A stretch of 64,000 nt of DNA from Pratylenchus scribneri (taxonomy: Eukaryota; Nematoda; Chromadorea; Rhabditida; Pratylenchidae), in NCBI GenBank assembly GCA_030063045.1, contig JAQSEB010000141.1, forward strand, positions 806,001 to 870,000, given 5' to 3'. Below are positions 33,537-44,072 of the stretch, in pieces; position 1 is the first letter of the stretch, and each line of letters begins with the position of its first letter. Below the pieces are notes generated by a model, which was not told where the DNA came from, ran no database searches, and worked only from the letters and a program-made list of their open reading frames with translations. The translations under genes and the position numbers were made by a program.

Positions 33537-33781
33537 TAGGGATCGGCAAATGTGCTTATGCGCACAAAATGTGCCTCTGTCATTTCGCCCTTTTGTCGTT
33601 TTCTCTAGAAAACTTTTCTCCGACGCTTCAATACATCTCTCGCTCAAGAGGAAAACGGGGAAGCACATTTGAGGCACATTTTCCTTCTTAAAAAAATAGG
33701 CGCATAAAATGTGCTTTTTTCCTCTAATCGTCTATTCTCTTTTGCACATTTTGTGCGCATAAGCACATTTGCCGATCCCTA
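33537..33781. mobile_element. hAT-type MITE, 245 bp, with 8-bp target duplication
   Basis: Terminal inverted repeats of about 38 bp begin TAGGGATCGGCAAATGTGCT. Perfect 8-bp direct repeats ATTTAGAC flank it (33529-33536 and 33782-33789). The TAG-start end and the 8-bp duplication are hAT hallmarks. No coding capacity, so it must be moved by an element elsewhere. Confidence 0.88.
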
Positions 33782-33788
33782 ATTTAGA

Positions 33789-34171
33789 CGCTACTTGCAA
33801 GAAAGCACTTTTAGAAAATTTTTTTCTAAGTCATGAAAATGAAATGATACACCAATCGACTCATCTCGATGAGCCAAGCATGAATCTGCAATTGATTTCC
33901 TATAAAACTCAAAAATAATAGAGTTATAGTCGCGCAAAGGAAATACGGATTGGAACTGCTCCGGTGGGCATTTCAGAGTGGACTCCTCCGTGTGCTCCGC
34001 CTCCGCGCGACCAGACGAGCCTTGGTTCGCTTCGCTCGCCAAGGCTCGTCCAGTTCCCGCGCTTCGGCTACACACACTCCGGAGTCCACTCTTACATTCC
34101 TCCGCAGTTCCAACACATTCCAGCGAGACTTAGAAAAAAATTTTCAAAAAGTGCTTTCTTGCAAGTAGTGC
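33789..34171. mobile_element. Inverted-repeat element related to the 4.4-kb intron copy
   Basis: The arms CTACTTGCAAGAAAGCACTT (left) and its complement (right, ending ...GCAAGTAGTGC) extend about 40 bp inwards with TTAGAAAATTTTTTTCTAAG. The centre is a long GC-rich palindrome (GACGAGCC...GGCTCGTC). The left tip is butted against the target repeat of the previous element, so its own flanks are unclear. The right tip may extend to GCCCTA, giving another TAG-type end. Confidence 0.75.
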
Positions 34172-34180
34172 CCTAATTTG

Positions 34181-34344
34181 TAGAGGCCGGCCCGGATTCC
34201 GGATCCGTACGGATTCATACGGATCCGTAGTCCGGAATCCGTATATTTTTCAAATCCGTACGGACTAATCCGTACGGATCCGTACGTTTTCTCAATCCGT
34301 AGTCCGTAATCCGGTCCGGACGATTTTCAATTCGCCGGCCTCTA
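34181..34344. mobile_element. hAT-type MITE, 164 bp, with 8-bp target duplication
   Basis: Inverted ends TAGAGGCCGGC...GCCGGCCTCTA, with 8-bp direct repeats CTAATTTG on both sides (34173-34180 and 34345-34352). The body consists of repeated TCCGTACGGAT and TCCGTAGTCCGG motifs, nearly self-complementary, so its RNA would fold into a hairpin. Confidence 0.85.
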
Positions 34345-34634
34345 CTAATTTGCATTCAATATATGACAAAAGATTATATAGAATAAGTATAATATAGATT
34401 AAAGAAAAAGAGAAAAGACCCTCCCTAGTCCCTATCCCTATCTAAAGTTAGTTGGAAAAACGTAGATTAGAAGTAGAAACGACTATATATATATTAAGCA
34501 TCAATTTGATATTTAAGAGCCAAAATAATTAAATTATTCGATAATAAATGTGCAAATTTTTCTAACCTACTTTTTGAGTTTGAAAAATATTTAAATTTAG
34601 GAAAATATTCAATTCGAAAAATTTGACAAAGTTA

Positions 34635-35423
34635 ATGGGTGCCTACAAGTATATGCAAGAGATTTGGCGGAAGAAACAATCGGATGTGATGCGATATTTG
34701 CTTCGTGTCCGTTGCTGGCAATATCGTCAATTGAATGCAATTCACCGTGTGTCCCGTCCAACTCGTCCAGAAAAAGCTCGCCGATTGGGCTATAAGGCCA
34801 AGCAAGGTTAACAACATATTCATAAATTGTTGGTGATTGTTTTCGTTCAGGTTATCTCATTTATCGTGTTCGCGTCCGCCGTGGAGGCCGAAAGCGCCAT
34901 GTTACCAAAGGACAAACTTATGGAAAACCCAAAACGCACGGAGTGAATAAGCTCAAAAACACCCGTAGCCTTCAAGCAGTTGCAGAGGTAACTTTCATTA
35001 TTTTCAAAAATTTAATAAAAATTATTATAGGCTCGTGTTGGCCGTCGCTGCGGAGAACTCCGTGTGCTCAATTCCTATTGGGTTGGACAGGATTCTACAT
35101 ACAAGTTCTACGAGGTTATCCTTGTCGATCCGGCCCATAAGGTTAACAAATCTTAAAATTTGTCAATAAATATATTTACAGGCTGTTCGTCGCAATCCTG
35201 ATACCCAATGGATCACCAAACCTGTTCAAAAACATCGTGAACAACGTGGACTCACTTCCGCTGGTCGCAAAAGCCGTGGTCTTGGCAAAGGACACAAATT
35301 TTCAAAGACCAAAGGAGGATCTCGTCACAAATGCTGGAAACGTCAGAACACGGTTTGTTAATCAAAATAAATTTGCTTATGATCAAATTTTTCATTTAGG
35401 TTGAATTCCACCGAAAGCGTTAA
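34635..35423 (+). CDS. rpl-15: Cytosolic ribosomal protein L15 (eL15)
   Basis: Exons 34635-34806, 34851-34987, 35031-35141, 35182-35352 and 35400-35423 give exactly 204 residues, the standard eukaryotic length. It starts [20 protein letters not shown], and the conserved [66 protein letters not shown] and [10 protein letters not shown] follow. It ends NTVEFHRKR. eL15 binds the core of the large subunit rRNA. Codon choice (CGT, GTC, CTC) is less AT-biased than in neighbouring genes, as expected for a highly expressed gene. It heads a row of four plus-strand genes. Confidence 0.98.
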
Positions 35424-35622
35424 GCTACTGCTGAAGGAAAAGATGATGACCAACATATTTGATGATTTGATAAGTTATCCAGTTAAATGGTGTTATGTTT
35501 ATTTCACCTATTCGTTGATAAATTGTTACTAAAATATTTGACTGTTGTATCAACTATATTAAATTATGTGTTTTATAATCAATTTTACTTTTTATTGACA
35601 AATTTATCATTATTTTCATTAT

Positions 35623-35624
35623 AG
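35623..35624 (+). promoter_or_regulatory. Candidate trans-splice acceptor before the Obg-fold gene
   Basis: TTTTCATTATAG ends 10 bp before the ATG at 35635 and about 200 bp after the RPL15 stop, the position expected for spliced-leader addition to a downstream operon gene. Confidence 0.4.
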
Positions 35625-35634
35625 GAAATATAGG

Positions 35635-36277
35635 ATGCAATTATCAATATTCTTATTTAAATTTGTAAATAATTCTGTGATTGGGCATGATTTCGTCAAA
35701 TTATTCGTGCGCGCAGGCTGCGGTGGCAATGGAATTATGAGGTTACATTTAAATCTTAATTAAATGATTTTAACCAAATTTGACAGGAATTTATAGATTT
35801 AATGGTGTTGGCGGTGCCGGTGGTTATGTTTTTGCACGTCCAACTAGGAAGATAACATTTGAGAAATTTGCCAAGGATCATCAAAATAGTATGGAATTAA
35901 AATCTGAAGATGGTGGGCATTCTAAAAAGACAAAATTGGTTGGAAAATCTGGCAAGGATTTGGTAAATTTAATCGAATTATATGTAAAGAGATTAATTTT
36001 ACATTTAAGATTATTGATGTCCCTATGAATGTGGATATTTTTAACAAAGATGCCATTTTGTTGGCCCAATGTAGAAATGCAAAGCAACTTTATTTGTTAG
36101 CTAGTGGAGGAAAAGGAGGATGTGCAATGAATGGATATAAGTTTGAATTATTTATTTTTTTTAATAAATGATAAACGAACAAAATTCAGAGGCGAACAAG
36201 GAGATAGGCAATGGATTGTAATAAAACAATGCGAAGAAAACAAACAGAAGAAGGAAGAAAATAATACATCTGAATAA
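35635..36277 (+). CDS. Stand-alone Obg-fold protein, 163 aa, no GTPase domain
   Basis: Exons 35635-35741, 35797-35962, 36010-36140 and 36190-36277 close to 163 residues. It has the Gly-rich Obg fold: FVKLFVRAGCGGNGIMRF, GVGGAGGYVFARPTRKITFE, KTKLVGKSGKDLIIDVPMNV, LLASGGKGGCAMNGYKGEQG. In Obg, GTPBP5 and GTPBP10 this fold is followed by a linker and a G domain (GFPNAGKS). Here the frame runs into QCEENKQKKEENNTSE and stops, and a poly(A) signal follows at once. The N-terminus (MQLSIFLFKFVNN) could be a mitochondrial presequence. It may aid mitochondrial large-subunit assembly without GTP hydrolysis, or it may be a degenerate gene. Confidence 0.65.
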
Positions 36278-36316
36278 TAATTCCATACAATTTATATTAT
36301 AAAATTTATAATTTTA

Positions 36317-36402
36317 AATAAATTTAGAATCTGAAAAGTAAAAGTTTGTATCTAAACATATATCTTTTTTCATCAAATTCATTTAAATATGTAATTTTTC
36401 AG
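36317..36402 (+). promoter_or_regulatory. Operon-type intercistronic region (poly(A) signal and trans-splice acceptor)
   Basis: AATAAA at 36317-36322, 40 bp after the Obg-fold stop, is followed about 80 bp later by TAATTTTTCAG, whose AG (36401-36402) directly touches the ATG of the PUF60 gene. An intron-like acceptor with no upstream exon fits SL trans-splicing, and the 125-bp stop-to-start gap is typical of nematode operons. Confidence 0.65.
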
Positions 36403-39400
36403 ATGAAAAGCAATGATAAGATATTATCAGATATTCCAATTAATGGAGCTCTTTTCCAAAATGGATCGAATAAATCTGTACGAAAGGGAGCAGGTTCAAC
36501 TACGCCGGAACAGACTGGAAAGGTTTTATTATGAATGTAACTGACAAAAATTTATTTCCCAGGTTTTTGTTGGATCTGGGGGTAAAAAGGAAGCTGAAGT
36601 GGTTGGTCTTGGTCTGAACAAGTTGACTAAGTCACAAATAGATGAACTCGATAAAGCAAAGAAATATGCATTAGATCAATCAGTCAGGTATCACAATTTT
36701 AGTTTAATCGAATAAAATTTCAATACTAGATTTGTAATGGAGAAACAACGACAGGCACATCAACAACAACAGCAAAAGGTTGCTTTATATTCACAAGCTT
36801 TGGCATTGATGGGAAGAATTTACGTCGGCTCAATAAATTTCGATGTATTTGAAGATCAAATTCGAAGCGTATTTGGAATTTATGGACCTATAAAGGTATT
36901 ATTTGTCGAAATCAGATTTAAACGAATGATAGCTCTTATAAAAGGTGGAAAAATGTTATCTTTAAAATAAGTTTAATATAATAATTCAATATCATCGCCA
37001 TAATTTGTCATTCTCTAAATCCATGATCATAAGTTTCTGAATTGCATTATAAATTTATTTTTACCAGCATGTTAACATGAGCATTGATCCATCGACTGGG
37101 GTTTGTTAATCTTTTCAATAATTATCGGCATTAACAAAATATTATAGAATCACAAAGGATTTTGTTTCATTGAATATGAAATACCCGAAGCAGCTCATCT
37201 GGTAATTTTAACAATGATTAAGTATTCATTCTTTTAATTTTCAGGCTCGTGACTCCATGAATGGCAAATTCCTTGGTGGGAGAACAATAAAAGTGATGCC
37301 GGTAAAAAATTAAAATTACTTTATATACATAAAGGCACAATTCAGGTGGGCAGGTCTGATTCAACTCCTCAAGGTTTAATTACAATTCATCATTAGCTTA
37401 TCATATCATTCTTCTTATTCACCTTAAGCTCAACCAATTATTGATATGGTAATGAACGAAGCCCGGCAATATAACAGAATTTATGTTGCTTGCGTTCATC
37501 CAGATATTACCGAAAATGATTTACGAAGTAAGTACAAACAATTATATATTTAATTATTAATCATCCTAATCAGGTGTTTTTATGGCATTCGGTGAAATGA
37601 CAAAATGTCAATTAGCAAGGCATCCTTCTGGGAAAAAACATAGGTTTCTTTTCATTTAAATTCTTTTTTCAAAAACAAATTTTAGAGGATTTGGCTATAT
37701 TGAATTCAAGGACTCAGATTCCGTGAAAGATTCAATTGAGGGAATGAATGGATTTGATTTGGGTGGACAATGTCTACAGGTTGGGCGAGCCGTAACTCCC
37801 CCCGATGCTATAAATTATATGAGCACCGGAACGGCTTCTTCAGCATTGCCGGCTGCTGCTGCAATTGGTTATAATAATTCAAACAATTTTTATTAACAAA
37901 AAATATATTTAGCTGCCGCTGAATTAACTGCCAAAATCCACGCCCAGGAGATCCTTGGGACAAATAAAACTTCACCAGACGCCTCTCCCAGCCAAGGTGG
38001 TACTTCACCAACGGGAGAGCGTGGTTCCTCATCCCCTATCCCGCAACAATCAACCCAGTCTGCCCCTGGTCGACGTCGTGGTTTTGGTGGGTTTGCTTCT
38101 GTCCCGCCGCCAGCAATCATTCAGTCCACCACTCAATTGTTGGCATTGCCTGCCCAAGAACGTGGCGATCAATCCCAATCGGCGGCATCATCTCCGTCCT
38201 CATCAAATGAAACTCAAACACCCTCAATTCCCATATCGGCACCTCAATTAGTAATTCCTCAACTTGGTACTGGTTCAACTGTTCAAATTCCAGCAAAACA
38301 GGTAAAACAATTAATCAGCAATTTTAATCAATTTTAATTAAGACTTTGGCCGAAGTTCAAACCCAACAAGAAGATTCTTCAATAAATGATTTCTATTCAA
38401 CATTGAAGGATGAGAAATTTGAACCACCAAAGCTAATTAACCCGACAATATCCACCACATTACCTCAACCCCCGAAACAGGCAGTACAAACTCAAAAGCC
38501 CAAAATTTCTTCTCCAATCGCTCTTCCCTCAACAATTCCTTCTGAACCTAAACCAAAAAAACAGAAAAAAGAAAAAGTTTCCGGACTTGATTTACTTGAT
38601 CGAATTGGGGAAAAAGCTAAATCAAAATCGCATGGATTTGATGCCAGCAAAAAAGCAACATTTGCTCCATTGGCACGTCATTTAAGACCAAAAGATCCGA
38701 ATACATTGAATGATGATGATGATGGTTTTTTAATAAAAATTAATTTAAATTAAAAATTAAATTTTAAGAAGATGAAAGTGGACCACAACTTGCTGCTATT
38801 GGAGGACCCGAATCTTGGACAGCATTGGCTCTTAGAGATGATGGCGGAGTAGTTGCAAAGAAGGCCGAAAGTAATGACAATAAGAAAATCAAGAAGAAAG
38901 GAGACAAAAACGAGCGTGGCAAAAGGAAAGGAAAGGGCAAGAAAAAACCAAGATTCAGTTCGGGACCGAAGGTTAATCAAAAATGTATCAAGAAAGTGAA
39001 AAAGCAAATCCATTTTAGTTGAATTCAGCAACCAAACTTGCTGCTGCCAATTTAGCCGGGGCACTTAGTGATAATTTGCAAACGCAAAAGGATGAGAAAG
39101 GGGATGAAGCATCTTTGGCTTCTCAAGAACATGTCCAAATTCGAGGAAATGATGCACGCCATCTATTGATCCAGAAATTGGTAAATTTATAATTTTAAAT
39201 TAAATTTATATCCTCATTTAATTAATGATGAGAACAAATCGATCCTCAGTCATTGTGCTAAGAAATATGGTTACACCTGAAGGAGTTGATGAATTTTTGG
39301 AAAATGAAATACGAGATGAATGCCAGAAATATGGCCAAGTCGTAGATGTAAGTTTATAATTCTTATGAAAAATTTGAATTTTAAATTTAAAGGTGGTCAT

Positions 39401-39569
39401 TGTTCAAGAAGAAGATATAGCAAATGTGAAAATTTTTGTGCGTTTTGCGGAACCCGTTCAAGCAGAAACAGCTAGGAATGCCATCGATGGCCGTTTTTTT
39501 GACGGCAGAACTGTATCAGCACAGGCATATGACCAAGTCATGTTCGACCACGACGATTTTACTGGATAA
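36403..39569 (+). CDS. rnp-6: Poly(U)-binding splicing factor PUF60 / half pint homologue
   Basis: About 14 exons. Two canonical RRMs come first: RIYVGSINFDVFEDQIRSVF...KGFCFIEYEIPEAAHLA (about 36800-37300) and RIYVACVHPDITENDLR...RGFGYIEFKDSDSVKDSI (about 37440-37800). An Ala/Ser/Pro/Gln-rich linker follows. The C-terminal third RRM is a UHM (VIVLRNMVTPEGVDEFLENE...VKIFVRFAEPVQAETARNAI...FFDGRTVSAQAYD, about 39240-39569). Its shape (weak RNP1, R-x-F-like FFDGR) matches PUF60 and binds ULM ligands such as SF3b155. A Lys-rich segment near 38850-38990 (KKIKKKGDKNERGKRKGKGK) is an addition compared with mammals. It works in 3' splice-site recognition in the nucleus. The start follows a trans-splice acceptor. 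Confidence 0.92.
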
Positions 39570-39957
39570 TTCATATTTAAATCTTTCGAATGTCTAACCA
39601 TTTCCAATTTGTATTTGATAAATTTTTAATCATCATAAACATATTAAAATGCAAATAAGAATTAAAAAGTTTGAAATCACTTTCTATATTTGAATTTAAT
39701 AATAGAAAAGCGGAATTAATTAATATAGGGATTTGTGCCGTTCATATGTGCTCTCAATCAGGAACAAGCTTCCCACATAAAGAAAAAAATATTATAGTAG
39801 TAGCCTAGCCATCACTACACAGACACACGCACAAATACCTCAATTAATATTCAAATAGTTTTATAAATAATATAAATGAGATCAATTTTATGGCATATTT
39901 TGTGTTAATAAAATGTTTTTTAAGCTAAAAAGAATAAACAACTGATTTAAGTAGTAA

Positions 39958-42914
39958 ATGATGAATGGAAATCCAGCAAATGGCGGTGGTGATGCATCCA
40001 CTACTACAAATACCCAAATTAATCAGCAAATTCCGGTTGAACAACAACAACAAGGAATGGTCAAAAATGAACCACCACAACAATATGACTTGGCAGCAGC
40101 CCAACAACAACAACAATTGGCTTATACTCCAATTACGAATGCCGCCAATATGCAACGCCCTGATTCCGGATGTTTTTTGCGTTGTAGGGGTCTTCCTTTC
40201 GCTGCTTCGGAAAACGATGTGCGTTCATTTTTTGGAGGTTTTAATAAAAATGATAACGAATTATACTAATGAATTAAAAATTACAAGAATTTAATGTTTT
40301 GGATGTGAGCTTTTCAAACAGTGCGGATGGAAAACCTTCAGGAGAAGTTTATGTTCAATTTGCTACTCGAGAAGAAGCGACAAAAGCTCAACTAAAAGAT
40401 CGGCAAACAATGGGAAGCCGTTACATTGAAGGTTTATATTGATTTATGCAATCGAACTTTCATCATATGAAATATTTTTTAGTTTTTCAAGTGAGCGACA
40501 TCGAGATGGATCAAATAATGAGAAAAATGCAAGTGAAAAAAACATTCTCAAGCAAAGGATTTGTCCGATTACGAGGACTCCCATACAGTTGCTCGAAGGC
40601 GGATGTACAGCAATTCTTTCGCGGTTTGTTTTCATTCATAAATGGAATTGTTCGACTCTAACTTCTCTTTGTATGGGCACAATCTCGTTGGGCACATAAA
40701 GGGGAGGGAAGAGTTTTTCATCATTTTTATTAAAATGTTCAAAACAAATTTTAATTTACTCAGGGTTGACTGTGGAAGAAGTGGTTTTCGGGAATACCGC
40801 GGGGCCAGGGGAGGGGCAGAGACCTTCGGTTTGTTCAAACAACTATTAACAAATAAAATAAATCGCGTCAAAAAGGGTGAGGGAATGGTCAAATTTGGGA
40901 CAGCGGAAGAGGGAGACAGCGCACTTCGACTTAATGGGCAACATATGGGGAGCAGGTAAAATTCAAAAAAACAAACTAATAAATACCCATTCATTCCATC
41001 ATATTGATTGGGTCACCAATCTTTCATTCATATTTATCATGTGAATGTGAAAAAATTTGATAAATGAAAATGGTTTGGTCAAGTAAAAAACACATTGCGA
41101 TATATGCAATTATATAAAATATTAATTTCGGGCATAAAATCAATGGAAAAATTGGAGAGAGAAACGAACGAACGCTTCTTTCCTTTTTAAAAATAAAATT
41201 TTGTCTGTGCCATTTTTGCTGCTTGTCAGTTATCCGTGTCCAAAATTTTATTTTCCTTTTTAAAATGATGGAGAAGATACTATTCTAGTGCTCAGAATGT
41301 TGAAAACATAGTTAATTTTGTGGTTGTAAAAAACCTGGACACAAATAATTGACAAGTACCCTTTTTATTCTTATCATTTTAATTTAGATATGTGGAAATA
41401 TTCAAAAGCGACGGAGGCACATTTGAATCGTTCAAAAACCGTTCATTGAATAACATTGTCGCATTGAAATCATTGGTGGCCGATCCATGGGGAACAACCG
41501 GCGGATATGATTCACATGGAGGAGGAGGTGGATATGGCTATGGAGGCGCCGGTGGAGGATATGGGTATGTATGAAGGGAACAATCCAAATCCATGGATAA
41601 CAATAGATATAGACATTATTTTAATAAGTAATAAATAATTTATTATTAGAATTATTTCACTCACTCATTGAGTTGACAATTTAAATAAAATTATTAATTT
41701 AAATCTATTTCAGTTCCGGCTATTCCCAACGCGGTGGACGTGGACGAGGCGGTGGATCATTTGGTGGTAAAAATAATAATTGAAAAATAATTAAATAACA
41801 AAATATTTTGCAGAACATCAATCCAATCGTTATTCACCCTACCCCAATTATGGATATGGAGGGGCACGCAGCGGGGGAGGATATGGTCGTGGTGGTGGTG
41901 CAGGTGCAGGGCAAGGAGGAGGACAAGGCGGCCATTATGGGAGCGGATATTCGGATGCCCCTTATGGATACGGATATTCTGGCAGTGGATATGGAGGTGG
42001 TGGGAGCCAATATGATAGCATTGTTGGGCCAAACAAAGTTTGATGAATAATTATAAAATTAAATATTCTTATTCTATTTTCAAGATTTACATGCGTGGAC
42101 TACCATTCCGCATTGGTATTGCTGACATTGAACGTTTCTTTGCCCCATTAGTTTGCGTCGAAATCCAAGTAAAATTTTCGTGAAATTCTATTAAATATTT
42201 CCGGAAATATTTTCCAGCTTGGCACAATGCCGGATGGTCGTTCAAGCGGAGATGGAATTGTGGAATTTCAGTCACCGGCAGATGCCCGCCAAGCATTGGC
42301 AAAAGATCGAGATTCAATTGGGAATCGGTGAGAATCAATTTTCAAGGAAAAAAAACATTTCAATATTTAGTTATATTGAACTATTCCCGACGCAAAGTGC
42401 AAAAATTCCCGGACATGTCACCTACGACACCATTGGAGGAAAGGGAGGAGGCGGTCAACGCGGGCCATCCATTCCAACACCGGCCCAACAATATGCGCAG
42501 GTAATTTTTTAAAAATCCAATAAAAACAATGCCCAGCAAATTTTCGGTCTCAAAATTATATTTAAAAAAAGTAAATTATCAATCTAACATAATTTAATTT
42601 ATTTACCATCAAATATTTTTTCTATTTTTCCAATTTTTCATGCATTAATTTGATTAAATTAATTATTAAACAATAATTCCTTAAAGGCAGTACAACAGCA
42701 AATCGCAGCTTATGCCAGCGGGAATGCCTCCCATCAATATGGTCAGTATCCAACTGCAGATTATTCAAGCAATTATTATGGCTCATATGGGAGTGGCCAG
42801 GACAATAGTGGCCAACAACAACCAAAAGCTGACTATAATTGGTGGGTTAAATATTTTGTGAAAATTAATTCTAATATAAAAGTGTTTAGGCCAGCCTCCC
42901 ATTCCCAGTATTGA
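39958..42914 (+). CDS. hrpf-1: hnRNP F/H-type splicing regulator with three quasi-RRMs
   Basis: About 11 exons from MMNGNPANGGGDAST. After a Gln-rich N-terminus come qRRM1 (CFLRCRGLPFAASENDVRSF), qRRM2 (GFVRLRGLPYSCSKADVQQF), a long Gly/Tyr/Arg-rich region (GGYDSHGGGGGYGYGG, RGGRGRGGGSFG, SGYSDAPYGYGYSG), then qRRM3 (IYMRGLPFRIGIADIERFFA) and a Gln/Tyr-rich tail ending WPASHSQY. The R-GLP-(F/Y) cores in place of RNP aromatic residues define the F/H/fusilli group, which binds G-tracts. The order qRRM-qRRM-GYR-qRRM matches hnRNP F/H. C. elegans has two relatives, hrpf-1 and sym-2, and I cannot separate them here, so the symbol is a best guess. It starts 388 bp after PUF60 on the same strand. 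Confidence 0.85.
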
Positions 42915-43470
42915 TCTGATGAGACCAAATCGAAGTGGATTACTTTTGGAAAATCAAAGATGATTTGTGAGGATTTTTTGAATGATGACAATTTGAATGT
43001 TATGACATTTTATTATTTGTCAATCTTTTTATTCAACATTTTATGTATCCATCCAATCATCTCATTCTCATATTACATTTTTTTTCTGCTTTTTAATTAT
43101 TTTGATAATTTTTTAATGAATATTATTTTTTATTTTTAAACCCTTTTATGTTAGCGTAATTTAATTTGACTCTTTTTCGAATAAATATTTTTCCATTTAA
43201 CGAATTTATTATGCATTTGGGAAAATGATTAGAATACAGTAAGCGTAGGGAGGAAAGATTTGCCGCCGGCATTATTCACAGCCTTGAGAATTTTTTTGGG
43301 AATATTTGTTAACAAAATGAGTGGCGAAAAAAATAGAAAATACCCGTAATTTATAGATTAGTCATTGGACAATGAGAAGAATGATAATTTTTGGCTAGAT
43401 GCTATTCGATGAAAATATTTGGACCAAAAGTTGTAGTGGCAATCTCAGTTCTAATCTATTCAATTCTAAC
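42915..43470. other. 3' flank of the hnRNP gene
   Basis: AT-rich, with AATAAATATT near 43180 as a possible poly(A) signal. No further gene is seen. Confidence 0.5.
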
Positions 43471-43973
43471 TAGGGTTCAGCGGTACCGGTACTTTCGTCC
43501 AAAATCGGTACCGGTACTTGCCGGTACCAGCCTACTCGGTATTCGGTACCGGTACTGGGTTTAGGGTCGGTACCCGGTACCGGTACTTGGCACCGATCGG
43601 TACCGGTACTAGTCGGTACTGACGGTACTGGAGAAAAAATGGTAAAAAATCGTAAAAATTTTTAAAAAATCAATTTTTTTTCTTTCAAAAATCAAAAATT
43701 TTTGACACAGAGAAATAAAAAATAGCTTCATAAAAGATTTAAATTTGACTGAAATTTTCATTTTAAAGAAAAAAATTTTAAAAAAAAATAAAAATTTGGC
43801 CAAAAATGCCATTTTTAGGGGGTGCTTGTCAGTACCGACTAGTACCGAGTTGAAAAAACGGTACCGGTAGTACCGATGTCGGTACCGGTACTGGCAAAAT
43901 CGGTACCGGTACTGGCCAAAGGCCGGTACTTCGGTACCAGTACCGACCGGTACTGCGGTACCGCTGAACCCTA
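43471..43973. mobile_element. hAT-type element of 503 bp made of GGTACCGGTAC repeats
   Basis: Ends TAGGGTTCAGCGGTACCG and its complement, with perfect 8-bp target repeats ATTCTAAC (43463-43470 and 43974-43981). Both subterminal regions (about 150 bp each) are dense arrays of CGGTACCGGTACT, a self-complementary motif, and the middle is A/T-rich. It has no ORF. Such subterminal arrays usually serve as transposase binding sites. Confidence 0.9.
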
Positions 43974-44072
43974 ATTCTAACTTGAATTTGCCTTCCAACT
44001 CTTGATCCTTAAAAATATATTAAAAATGCGAAGAGGGAAATGCCATTGAAATTAATTTGAATGCCGAAATAA

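Noticed and set aside
43609..43998. 129-codon minus frame in the GGTACC element
   Set aside because: Made of TGTEVPAFGQYRYRF-type repeats that come from the DNA motif, not from a protein.
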